The notes beneath the pieces were generated by a model that saw nothing but the letters and a program-made list of their open reading frames with translations, made no database searches and was not told the DNA's origin. A stretch of 64,000 nucleotides of DNA from Lewinellaceae bacterium (GTDB lineage: Bacteria; Bacteroidota; Bacteroidia; Chitinophagales; Saprospiraceae), in NCBI GenBank assembly GCA_020636215.1, contig JACJYG010000006.1:1054001-1118000 (forward strand), given 5' to 3'. A program made the translations under genes and the position numbers. Within the stretch, counting starts at the first letter, position 1; each line of letters begins with the position of its first letter. Shown here one piece after another: positions 42,908-51,518 of this stretch.

Positions 42908-44869
42908 ATGAAACCACTTTACCTCCTTCCCCTTTGCCTCTTCGCCACCACCTCCCTTTTTACCCAAAGCTTTGAGCTCAGCTCTCCCAACGGCGCCATC
43001 ACCGCCACCATTGACGCGGATACAGCCTTTATGCTGAGCATCAAAATGGGGGAGGAAACCCTGCTTCCGCCTTCCCCCTTGGGTATGAAAGTGGATGGGC
43101 AGTGGCTGGACGCCCGGCAACCGATGCGGAGGGCGGGGAAAGCGGAGAACCGGAATGTCATCCGCCCGGTAGTGGCGCAGAAGAGCGTTGAAATTGCTGA
43201 AAATTACAACGAAGCCCGCCTGCGGTTCGGAGGCCTGTATTCCCTGATCGTAAGGGCCTATGATGAAGGAGTGGCTTACCGCTTCGACACCGAATTCGAG
43301 AAACCCTCCATCACCGTTTCAGAAGAAAAACTCCACCTGCGCTTTGCTTCAACGGATACCATTTACTTTCCGGAAGAAGAAGGTTTTTACTCCCACAACG
43401 AGCGGATTTACATCCCCTACGCCATCGGCGCCCTCAAACGGAAACTGGCCAGCCTGCCCGCGCTGGTGCGCACCGCTTCAGGCGCTTGTGTGCTGATCTC
43501 CGAATCCAATCTTCGGGATTATGCGGGCATGTGGATCAGAGGCATGAATGGCAAGGGCCTGCAGGCCGTTTTTCCGAAATACCCGGAGCAGGAAAAAGCT
43601 GAAGGCGACCGCAATGTGCGGGTTGAAAAACGCGCGGATTATATCGCCGTCACGGATGCCAAACGCAACTTCCCATGGCGGGTGTTCGCGATCGCTCAAA
43701 AAGACGCCGATTTGCTGTCGAACCAACTGGTGTACCTGCTGTCCGAACCCTCACAGGGCGATTTTTCCTGGGTGCGCCCCGGCAAGGTGGCCTGGGACTG
43801 GTGGAACGCCAACAACCTCTACGGCGTGGACTTCCGCGCCGGGCTCAATACCGATACATATAAATACTACATCGACTTCGCCGCAAAGTATGGCCTGGAG
43901 TATATCATCCTGGACGAAGGCTGGTCCAAAACAGACGACTTGCTGTCGCCCAACCCGGATATCGACCTGCCGGAATTGTTCGCCTATGCCAAATCGAAGG
44001 ATGTGGGCATTATCTTATGGGTCTTATGGAATGCCCTCGACCGGCAGTTGGAGCCAGCCCTTGACCAGTTTGCAGCCTGGGGCGCGGCCGGCATCAAAGT
44101 CGATTTTATGCAGCGCGACGACCAGAAGATGGTCAACTATTACTGGAAAATTGCGGAAGCTGCCGCTCAGCGCCGGCTTCTGGTGGATTTCCACGGCAGT
44201 TACAAACCGGCGGGGCTGCACCGCACCTATCCCAACGTTATCAGCCGAGAGGGCGTCTACGGCCTGGAGCAATCCAAGTGGGATACCAGCAAACACATCG
44301 GGCCGGAGCACAACGTCACCCTTCCTTTCATCCGCATGGTTGCCGGGCCGATGGACTACACTCCGGGCGCCATGCGCAACGCTCAGGCCGACAACTGGGC
44401 GCCCGTTTTCAACCGCCCGTCCAGTCTCGGCACCCGTTGCCACCAATTGGCGATGTATGTAGTGTACGAAAGCCCCTTGCAGATGCTGGCCGACAGCCCT
44501 TCCAGCTACCTCCGGGAACCGGAATGCATGGAATTCCTGGCGGCTGTGCCGTCCACCTGGCAGCAAAGCATTCCGCTTGATGGCAAGGTAGGCGATTATA
44601 TCGCCATCGCCCGGCAGGCCGCCAATGGCGACTGGTACCTCGGCGCGATGACGGACTGGAGTCCTCGAACACTGGAACTTGACTTCTCCTTTTTGCCGAA
44701 AGGCCAGTATCAGGCGGTAATTTATCAGGATGGCGTCAATGCGGGCCGTTTCGCGGAGGATTTTCAGCAGCTTCGGCAAACCGTAGCTTCTGGTGATAAG
44801 CTACGCGTTCAGCTCGCTCCGGGTGGGGGCTGGGTGGCAAGGCTGGTTCCGATGGGGGAAAGGCAGTAG
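42908..44869 (+). CDS. Glycoside hydrolase family 97 alpha-glycosidase
   Basis: The protein has 653 residues from ATG 42908, with a signal peptide (LPLCLFATTSLFTQS). The N-terminal beta-sandwich begins FELSSPNGAITATI. The catalytic barrel has WDWWNANNLYGVDF, LDEGWSK, KVDFMQRDDQKMVNYY and ISREGVYGLEQSKW, and a C-terminal beta domain closes it. GH97 enzymes (SusB alpha-glucosidase, or retaining alpha-galactosidase) act in the periplasm and need calcium. The branch is not settled here. No SusC/SusD genes are adjacent. Confidence 0.9.
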   Translation: MKPLYLLPLCLFATTSLFTQSFELSSPNGAITATIDADTAFMLSIKMGEETLLPPSPLGMKVDGQWLDARQPMRRAGKAENRNVIRPVVAQKSVEIAENYNEARLRFGGLYSLIVRAYDEGVAYRFDTEFEKPSITVSEEKLHLRFASTDTIYFPEEEGFYSHNERIYIPYAIGALKRKLASLPALVRTASGACVLISESNLRDYAGMWIRGMNGKGLQAVFPKYPEQEKAEGDRNVRVEKRADYIAVTDAKRNFPWRVFAIAQKDADLLSNQLVYLLSEPSQGDFSWVRPGKVAWDWWNANNLYGVDFRAGLNTDTYKYYIDFAAKYGLEYIILDEGWSKTDDLLSPNPDIDLPELFAYAKSKDVGIILWVLWNALDRQLEPALDQFAAWGAAGIKVDFMQRDDQKMVNYYWKIAEAAAQRRLLVDFHGSYKPAGLHRTYPNVISREGVYGLEQSKWDTSKHIGPEHNVTLPFIRMVAGPMDYTPGAMRNAQADNWAPVFNRPSSLGTRCHQLAMYVVYESPLQMLADSPSSYLREPECMEFLAAVPSTWQQSIPLDGKVGDYIAIARQAANGDWYLGAMTDWSPRTLELDFSFLPKGQYQAVIYQDGVNAGRFAEDFQQLRQTVASGDKLRVQLAPGGGWVARLVPMGERQ

Positions 44870-45076
44870 GGAAAACAAATTGACTGTCTCTAATGAGCCA
44901 GTTTAAAATAGCCGAATGGTGTAAATGATTTTTGCCAGGCTGATCACGACAGGCGCCGGGGAGGATGGGTTTTGTTGGGCCGCCCCTGTTTAACCTGACC
45001 GCTAACGGTCCGTATTACAAATAGTAGCCGGCTCCGTGGTGATTTCCTGTCAAATTAAATTAAGGAAAAACAATAT

Positions 45077-46171
45077 CTATTCCATCCAAGGCCCATCTTT
45101 TGTAACACTCACAAAGAAATTATTTTCGTAACGAAAAAGCCCGCCCCAACCACCAAACCAAAATCTGTTTTCTCTGTCTTTGTAAATACTCAAAATACCA
45201 TTGGTTATTAAGCCATCATCCTGATTGTAATTAGTAAAAGACTTTCCATCATAGCGATACACTCCGTTGTTTTCCACTGCAAACCATATTTCTCCGTTGG
45301 TATCTTCAAAAAATCCACTTACTTCAATACCGCTTATTTTTCCTTCATTGGTGAAATTTGTAAATTTTTTCCCATCATACATACTGAGTCCACCGAAAAA
45401 AGTGCCAATCCATAAATTGCCTTTGGAATCTGCCATAAGCTCGTGAATCGTATTATCAGAAAGGCCATCTTCCGTTGTGAAATTGGAAAAAGTTTTTCCG
45501 TTATATCTACAAATACCAAATCCATCAGTACCAAACCATAAGTTGCCATTTTGATCCTCTGCAATGCTCACAATTCTATCATAGGAATAAATAGTGTTTG
45601 TGTCTTTAACCTGAGATTTAGGTATATTAAAATTGGAAAACTCTTTTCCGTCGAAGCGACTTACTCCTGTATTTGTGCCTAGCCAGAATATCCCTTTGCT
45701 GTCAATGATCATGCTCCATATTTCTTTATCCAAAAGTCCGTCCTTTTTAGAAAAATTGGAAAAGGTTTTTCCATCATACTTGATTAATCCGTCAGAAGAG
45801 CTAAACCAAACATTACCTTTATCATCCTCTATATTACCAGTTATTCTTCCATTGCCAATTCCATTTCTTTCATCGAAATACTCCAGCGTATCACCGTTGT
45901 ATCTCATAAGCCCATAGTTGTTTGTTCCAAACCAGAGATTGCCCCGGCTATCTTGAAATATCTTTCGTAAATGTTGGCACAACTGCCCGTCAATAAAAAA
46001 GAGTGGGTCTTTGTACGTAGGCTCAATAACTGGAGTTGATTTTGGTTGGTTGGAATTAAAGGTATCAGAGTTGGTTTTAACTTGTCCGTTGCAGGATGTA
46101 ATGAGGATGGAAAGTATCAAAGTAAGGTACAATGATTTTATTTCTTGATAATTTAATTTATTGACATTCAT
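45077..46171 (-). CDS. Reg_prop seven-bladed propeller lipoprotein
   Basis: The protein has 364 residues, with a lipobox-like LITSC (Cys27) and then about seven propeller blades, each with a GN(L/V)WFG...YDGK.F.NF pattern. Such repeats form the sensor of hybrid two-component systems, but here no kinase part is present. The gene is clearly more AT-rich than its surroundings, with AAA/AAT/TTT codons dominating. This suggests recent acquisition. It may act as a stand-alone binding protein at the cell envelope. Confidence 0.82.
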   Translation of the reverse strand: MNVNKLNYQEIKSLYLTLILSILITSCNGQVKTNSDTFNSNQPKSTPVIEPTYKDPLFFIDGQLCQHLRKIFQDSRGNLWFGTNNYGLMRYNGDTLEYFDERNGIGNGRITGNIEDDKGNVWFSSSDGLIKYDGKTFSNFSKKDGLLDKEIWSMIIDSKGIFWLGTNTGVSRFDGKEFSNFNIPKSQVKDTNTIYSYDRIVSIAEDQNGNLWFGTDGFGICRYNGKTFSNFTTEDGLSDNTIHELMADSKGNLWIGTFFGGLSMYDGKKFTNFTNEGKISGIEVSGFFEDTNGEIWFAVENNGVYRYDGKSFTNYNQDDGLITNGILSIYKDRENRFWFGGWGGLFRYENNFFVSVTKDGPWME

Positions 46172-46329
46172 ATTTCAGTTTTATTGGATTGTGGGACTGT
46201 TCAAAGTTTCCCCGGAAATCAATGGCTCTGGGGTTCGGCTATCCCTTTTTGGCAGAAACGGGCAAAAAAGAGCATCCCTACTTCTAATAGTCAGGCATAG
46301 TATCGATAACTCCCGGCTTTACTTTGAAA

Positions 46330-46626
46330 CTAAGCAATCAGCGACGGCAACTGCAACGCCAGCCCCATATCCCCTTTGATCTTCACCTTGCCCGACATCA
46401 CCGCCATCATGGCGTTGATCTCTCCTTTTCGGACGCCATCGAGGGTCTCCATGCTGGTGGTGATAGTGCAGTCGGCCGCTTTGTCCTCGTTGGTCACCAC
46501 GCTCTGTTCCCCCGTGAGGTCGATGTGCACGATGCCTTCGTCGAAGACAAATTTGATGGATTTTCCCAGGGAGGGTACTTTTTCCGCCGTTTTGACGAAC
46601 TGGGCGGTAATCTCTGCTAAGGTCAT
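46330..46626 (-). CDS. SCP2 sterol-carrier-like protein
   Basis: The protein has 98 residues from ATG 46626 (the frame extends to 46674, but the family begins at MTLAEITAQFV). It fits the SCP2 fold: KFVFDEGIVHIDLTG, then ADCTITTSMETLDGVRKGEINAMMAVMSGKVKIKGDMGLALQL. These proteins bind lipids or fatty acids in a hydrophobic tunnel. Cytoplasmic. The partner is unknown. Confidence 0.88.
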   Translation of the reverse strand: MTLAEITAQFVKTAEKVPSLGKSIKFVFDEGIVHIDLTGEQSVVTNEDKAADCTITTSMETLDGVRKGEINAMMAVMSGKVKIKGDMGLALQLPSLIA

Positions 46627-46687
46627 GGCCGTTGGGTTGATGGGTTGAATTTTGCTTGAGGTAAAGATAAACAATAATAAAACTTCA

Positions 46688-46831
46688 TCAATATCCTGCC
46701 GTGAAATGCGCCGCGTAGCCCGGTATCCTGGCGCCCAGATAATAAGGCAAGTTCATCAAAAAGAAAGGTGTGCCATCGGCAGTCTGCACCTCGCTTACCG
46801 AGAAGCGGTTAGCGAGCAGTCGGATGGCAAA
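46688..46831 (-). pseudogene. Possible gene fragment in frame after the GT39 stop
   Basis: Directly after the TGA that ends the GT39 gene, the same frame stays open for 47 codons to a TGA at 46688. The translation looks protein-like (FSVSEVQTADGTPFFLMN, then YYLGARIPGYAAHF) and has no early start codon. It may be the tail of a decayed gene or of an originally longer GT39 protein. Chance cannot be excluded. Confidence 0.3.
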
Positions 46832-48364
46832 TCAGTCTTCCCCGCTTAGCACGCCTCGCACCCGTTCCGCCCAGAACGCCCCGAAATCCGCTTTCGGTTT
46901 CCGGCAGAGGAAAACAGAAGTGCCCCGCTCCCGGGCATCGGAGTTGCTAATGGCGCCAACGAGTCGGATATCACCGAACAACTGGCCGACATCTTCCCCC
47001 AATTCACTGTTGATGTAAATCAGCGTTTTTGCCGAAGTGGTATGGGGGAGCCAAAGGCGGTAAGTATCGCTAAAGCTCACCGCCGGTGGTATGTCCTGGC
47101 CTTTGCCGTAATAGTCCACTGCACCGGCTTCTCCATAATTTTCACAATAAAGTAAGACATCTTCCCCTTCCGCTTCCCGGTAGGCTTTAACGGCCAGTTG
47201 CCCCAGCTCTTCCCAGCCCAGCATATCGGAATAATCCTGGGGAAGGGGGTGTATCTCGCCGTCCTCCCAGCGCATTGGCCCGTCGAAACCGGCCTTGTCG
47301 ATAAGGTAGGTGCAATACTGCTTCATTAAGGGTAAGGGCAAGACCGGCAGCCCCAGGGGCAGGGCCGGCAATAGGAGCAGCAAAATAAACAAAGGCAGGG
47401 CCACGCGCAGCCAAACTGAACGGGAAAGGTTTTCCCACCACACTCCTCCGGCGGCGATCAGCATGGGGTATAACCCCAGGGTGTAGTAGGGCTTGCCCCG
47501 CAGCACGAGCAGCAACAGAAACACCAGTACAAAATACCAGCCCAACACCTGATAGCGCCGGTTGGCCGGATGAAAGAACCAGATCAGCCCTGCTACCCAA
47601 ACCGGGATCACCGAGAGATTCATGAACAACTGGCCAGTGAGAAAGTCTTTGATGCGCACATTCACCAACTGATTTTCCGCCAGCCCCTGCATATGGGCCA
47701 CCACCGGAAAATTGTGCTGGTACTGCCAAATGAGGTTGGGCAGGATCAGCACCAATGCGATCAGGGCGGCCAGGGCGGCATCCCGGCTCCATAGCACTTT
47801 CCGGTAGGGGCTGAGTAATAGCGCGCCGGCCATGCCAAGCAAGGCAAAGCCAGTAGCGTATTTGTTTAGAAAACTGAGCCCGAATACCAAGCCGAAGAGC
47901 AGGATGTCGCGCCGGTGGCCGGTGTTGATGTACCGGATCACCAGATAGGCCAGCAATGCCCAGAAAAATATATCGGGCATAACGGGCATGAAGAGCATGC
48001 CCGGCCGTAGGTTGGCCGGCGTCAGCAGCATGGCCGCCCCCGCCAGGAACTGGGCATAGCGTCCGCCACCTAGCTCGCGGGCCATCAACACCACCAACAC
48101 CAATAGGGCGCCGCTGACCAGCATGGGAAAAAGCCGGATGGCAAACAGGCTGTCGCCCGCCGTGGCCTGTATCAAAGCGCTTACCCAACCGATAAACGGT
48201 GGGTTCGACCAATAACCCCAATCCAGGTGGCGCCCCAGGGAAAGGTAGAGGAATTCATCGCGGTGGAAGCCCCACAACGTATTGGCGTAAAGGTGAATGG
48301 CCAGCTTGGCAGCCAATAGGGAAATCAGAGAAGGCCAATACAGGGGAGAAAGAGGCTTGCTCAT
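46832..48364 (-). CDS. Membrane glycosyltransferase, GT39/PMT type
   Basis: The protein has 510 residues with about ten membrane helices. The first periplasmic loop has FHRDEFLYLSLGRHLDWGYW, with the acidic residue typical of PMT/ArnT enzymes, and WSNPPFIGW. These enzymes transfer a sugar from a polyprenyl-phosphate donor to protein or lipid on the outer side of the inner membrane. A soluble C-terminal domain of about 150 residues follows. The gene stands next to an OmpA lipoprotein gene on the same strand, 32 bp away. Confidence 0.88.
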   Translation of the reverse strand: MSKPLSPLYWPSLISLLAAKLAIHLYANTLWGFHRDEFLYLSLGRHLDWGYWSNPPFIGWVSALIQATAGDSLFAIRLFPMLVSGALLVLVVLMARELGGGRYAQFLAGAAMLLTPANLRPGMLFMPVMPDIFFWALLAYLVIRYINTGHRRDILLFGLVFGLSFLNKYATGFALLGMAGALLLSPYRKVLWSRDAALAALIALVLILPNLIWQYQHNFPVVAHMQGLAENQLVNVRIKDFLTGQLFMNLSVIPVWVAGLIWFFHPANRRYQVLGWYFVLVFLLLLVLRGKPYYTLGLYPMLIAAGGVWWENLSRSVWLRVALPLFILLLLLPALPLGLPVLPLPLMKQYCTYLIDKAGFDGPMRWEDGEIHPLPQDYSDMLGWEELGQLAVKAYREAEGEDVLLYCENYGEAGAVDYYGKGQDIPPAVSFSDTYRLWLPHTTSAKTLIYINSELGEDVGQLFGDIRLVGAISNSDARERGTSVFLCRKPKADFGAFWAERVRGVLSGED

Positions 48365-48396
48365 GATCGCGATTTAAGTTTGGCATGTTTTTTTCC

Positions 48397-49077
48397 TCAC
48401 TCCACTCCGATGTCGCCGCGTTTGGCTGCCCGTTGCAGTTTTTTGTTGGCGAAAATAGCCACTTCCACCCGGCGGTTCTGCTGACGGCCGGAAGCCGTTT
48501 CGTTGCTGGCTATTGGCTGGCTTTCTCCGTAACCCATGGTGATTGTCCTGTCCTTATTCACGGCCTGCCGAATGAGGTAGTTGGCCACTGATTGAGCGCG
48601 TTTCTCGGAAAGTGTTTGATTGTGTTCTTCCGAACCCGTGTTGTCCGTATGCCCTTCGATGAGGATGTCCGTATCGTCATACTTGTTGAGCACCCGGGCG
48701 AGTTCGTTGAGGTTGTCGCGGGTAGTGCTGCGGAGGTTGTAGGAATCGACATCAAACATTAGGCCGGAATCGAAAGTGATCAGGATACCTTCCCCTACCC
48801 GGGTGACGGTAGCCCCCTTCATGTCGCGGCGGATCTCCTCGGCCTGTTTGTCCATATAGCGGCCGATCAGTGCTCCGGCAGTACCGCCCACGACAGCTCC
48901 AATAATGGCGCCTTCGGCGGTCTTACCTTTTTTACTGCCAATGGCGCCACCGATCGCTCCGCCGGCAGCAGCGCCGATCGCACCACCCTTTACGGTACGG
49001 CTTGCATTACAGCCCCCCGCCAGGAGTAGGGCCAGGCTCAATACAATGAGCATGAAAAAGGATCTGAATGAACTCAT
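48397..49077 (-). CDS. OmpA-family lipoprotein with glycine zipper
   Basis: The protein has 226 residues from ATG 49077 (an earlier ATG at 49086 is possible). The lipobox is LLAGGC. A glycine-zipper region follows (GGAIGAAAGGAIGGAIGS, then GAIIGAVVGGTAGALIG). The C-terminal OmpA domain has LFDVDSYNL-like strands, then ILIEGHTDNTG and the NRRVEV signature that binds peptidoglycan. It anchors the outer membrane to the cell wall. Its family is common in Bacteroidota. Confidence 0.92.
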   Translation of the reverse strand: MSSFRSFFMLIVLSLALLLAGGCNASRTVKGGAIGAAAGGAIGGAIGSKKGKTAEGAIIGAVVGGTAGALIGRYMDKQAEEIRRDMKGATVTRVGEGILITFDSGLMFDVDSYNLRSTTRDNLNELARVLNKYDDTDILIEGHTDNTGSEEHNQTLSEKRAQSVANYLIRQAVNKDRTITMGYGESQPIASNETASGRQQNRRVEVAIFANKKLQRAAKRGDIGVE

Positions 49078-49100
49078 AAGGCGCAATTTTTTTCGACTTA

Positions 49101-49263
49101 AGAAGCTGTTTGAATTTGGTTTTTAGAATTTATTATAGGCTATTTTTTCGTCAATCAAGGCTCTTTTTGAGCCTGGTACCCATAGGTACGGGGCGAAAAA
49201 AAGCCGCAGAGTGGCGGAAAAAGAGGCATAATAAAACTGAAGGACTAAATTCAAACAGCTTCT
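49101..49263. repeat. MITE-like element with 20-bp terminal inverted repeats
   Basis: AGAAGCTGTTTGAATTTGGT (49101-49120) and its complement with one mismatch (49244-49263) enclose 123 bp without a gene. The inside can also fold (GGCTATTTTTTCG with CGAAAAAAAGCC, and GGCTC/GAGCC). It fills most of the gap between the OmpA gene and the S9 peptidase. Confidence 0.6.
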
Positions 49264-49289
49264 AAGATACAGCGATTTTACGAGATCAA

Positions 49290-51209
49290 CTAGGCCAGGT
49301 GTTTCTCCAGGAAGCCCAGCATCGCCTTATAAAATTCGAAACGATTCTCCTCATTGGCAAAACCGTGGCCTTCGTTGTACTTCACCAGATAGGGCACATC
49401 GATGCCCCGCGAGCGCAGGGAGCGGACGATCTGATCTGATTCGTCGATATTTACCCGGGGGTCGTTGGCGCCCTGCACAACGAAGAGCGGCGCCTGTATC
49501 TTATCGATGTGGAATACGGGAGAACTAGCGCGCAGTAGTTCCTCATCCTGCTGCGGATGGCCCACCATCTCGTATAGCATCTCCAGGTAGGGCTTCCAGT
49601 AGGGCGGGATGGTCTCCATAAAAGTGAAAAGGTTGGAAACGCCCACATAGTCGATCGCGCAAGCGTACAATTCCGGGGTAAAGGTGATGCCCGCCAGCGT
49701 GGCGTAGCCGCCGTAACTGGCGCCATAGATTGCAATGCGCGCCGGGTCGGCAATGCCCTCCGCGACGAGCCAGCGGACGCCGTCGGTAATGTCGTCCTGC
49801 ATCGCCCGGCCCCATTGTTTGAACCCCTTTTGCCAGAAAGCCCGCCCGTAGCCGGTGCTGCCGCGATAATTGACCTGTAATACGGCGTAGCCATGGCTGG
49901 CCAGCAACTGGACTTCCGGGTTGTAGCCCCAGCTATCGCGTACCCAGGGGCCGCCGTGGGGGTTGACCACTACCGGCAGGCGGTGCGAGTCGCTACCTTT
50001 CGGAAGCGTCAAATACCCATGAATGGTAAGCCCGTCTCGGCTGGTATATTGTATGGGTTTCATGGGCGACATGTCCGCCTCATCCAGCCAGGGGCTCACT
50101 TCAACGATTTTCTCGAGTTGGCCGGTGGTTGTATCGTAGTAGTAATAAGCCCCCATCGAACGGTCGCTGTAAGTGCGGGCCAGGTACTTGTCTTCCGCCT
50201 TATTGGTGCTGGTCACGACCACCTCTTGCCCCGGCAGGGCCTTTTCCAGGTATTCCTGGAGCTGTTTCCTTTCTTCATCAAAAAAGCGGATCTCCCGCTT
50301 CCAGGTGGTATACACCGCGCCCGTGACCACTTTGCGCTTACGCGAATAGATCAGGCTACCGGCATCTACTTCGGGATGGGCGAAGATCACTTCCCCTGCC
50401 TCCGCTCCCTTGTCCAGGTCAAACCGCACGATCTCGCTTCGGTCACGCCCGATATTGGTGGAGGCGAAAATGACGGAACCATTGTCAAACTCAAAGAAAA
50501 GCGGGTCGAGGCTTTCCTTGAAGTTGGTGGTGATAACGGTTCGGAAGGCGTCCGTTTCGGTAGGGCGGTAGAGCAGGCTGTGGCTGACGCCATCGATGGT
50601 TCTGATGGCTAACCGTAGTTTGCCATCGTGGTCGGTCATCCAGGCGGTAATGGGCTCTGCCGGGTTGTCATTGGGGGCGAGTTGGAGGAATTCGCCGGTA
50701 TGGATGTTGATACGATAGGGTTCGAACAACATGGGGTTGTTCTTATTCATTCCAATGATGAGTTCATCATCGTTGTCCTCCAGATCATCGATCAGCTGGA
50801 TCTTGACCCCTTCGAAAGGGGTGAGGTCTTTCGCGTTGGTCCCGTCACGATTGATGGCGAAGAGCTGAAAGTTCTCGTCCCCCCCGCTGTCTTTAACGTA
50901 AACCAGGCGCTGGTCGCTGGCCCAGAAGTAGCCGGCGATATCGCGTTCCGTTTCCGTCGTCAGCCGTATGGACTGGGCCTCGCCCAGTTTTTGGACAAAA
51001 ATATTCCGTCGGCGTTCATAGGGGCCCATGTAGGCGAGGTACTCCCCGTTGGGCGATAACTGGAAGGCTGTTTTGTCCGGGTTCCGGAAAAAATCTTCAA
51101 CGGTATACTTAGAAGATCCGTTCCCGAGTTGCACCAGGCTCTTCAGCGCTTCGGCTGAACTGGGAAGGGAAGGGTCTCCGGGCAACTGCTTATTTTCGTC
51201 AGTGTTCAT
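49290..51209 (-). CDS. S9-family prolyl oligopeptidase-like peptidase
   Basis: The protein has 639 residues and no signal peptide, so it is cytoplasmic. An N-terminal propeller (about 40-370) is followed by an alpha/beta hydrolase domain. The triad is Ser498 (GASYGGYA), Asp583 (GANDPRV) and His615 (NEGHGF). It most resembles acylaminoacyl/dipeptidyl-peptidase relatives of S9C, which cut short peptides. It is a monocistronic gene flanked by repeats on both sides. Confidence 0.92.
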   Translation of the reverse strand: MNTDENKQLPGDPSLPSSAEALKSLVQLGNGSSKYTVEDFFRNPDKTAFQLSPNGEYLAYMGPYERRRNIFVQKLGEAQSIRLTTETERDIAGYFWASDQRLVYVKDSGGDENFQLFAINRDGTNAKDLTPFEGVKIQLIDDLEDNDDELIIGMNKNNPMLFEPYRINIHTGEFLQLAPNDNPAEPITAWMTDHDGKLRLAIRTIDGVSHSLLYRPTETDAFRTVITTNFKESLDPLFFEFDNGSVIFASTNIGRDRSEIVRFDLDKGAEAGEVIFAHPEVDAGSLIYSRKRKVVTGAVYTTWKREIRFFDEERKQLQEYLEKALPGQEVVVTSTNKAEDKYLARTYSDRSMGAYYYYDTTTGQLEKIVEVSPWLDEADMSPMKPIQYTSRDGLTIHGYLTLPKGSDSHRLPVVVNPHGGPWVRDSWGYNPEVQLLASHGYAVLQVNYRGSTGYGRAFWQKGFKQWGRAMQDDITDGVRWLVAEGIADPARIAIYGASYGGYATLAGITFTPELYACAIDYVGVSNLFTFMETIPPYWKPYLEMLYEMVGHPQQDEELLRASSPVFHIDKIQAPLFVVQGANDPRVNIDESDQIVRSLRSRGIDVPYLVKYNEGHGFANEENRFEFYKAMLGFLEKHLA

Positions 51210-51340
51210 ACGTGTAGTTCTTTCGGCAAATCCGCTTGGCTGCCATTTCTTTTCTTACCTGCGAGGTAAATATAACTATTACCTGTTATTTAAGTAAAAA
51301 AAGGGAAAGACAGTGGTTCAGGATGCCCTAGGGACACTTC

Positions 51341-51518
51341 CCCCCGCCCACTCGTTGTACTGGCGTTCGGGTAAAACTTCCGAATTCCCCTTTCCCACTT
51401 CCCACTTCCCACTTCCCACTTCCCCTTTCCCCCCGCCCACTCGTTGTACTCGCGTTCGGGTAAAACTTCCGAGTTCCCCTTTCCCACTTCCCACTTCCCA
51501 CTTCCCACTTCCTCTCAT
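51341..51518. repeat. 89-bp direct repeat with CCCACTT heptamers
   Basis: Two copies at 51341-51429 and 51430-51518 differ at a few bases. Each holds CACTCGTTGTACT, then GCGTTCGGGTAAAACTTCC, then four to five tandem copies of a CCCACTT heptamer. The array ends at the stop of the ABC exporter gene (51515). GGGTAAA links it to the other dispersed repeats. Confidence 0.75.
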
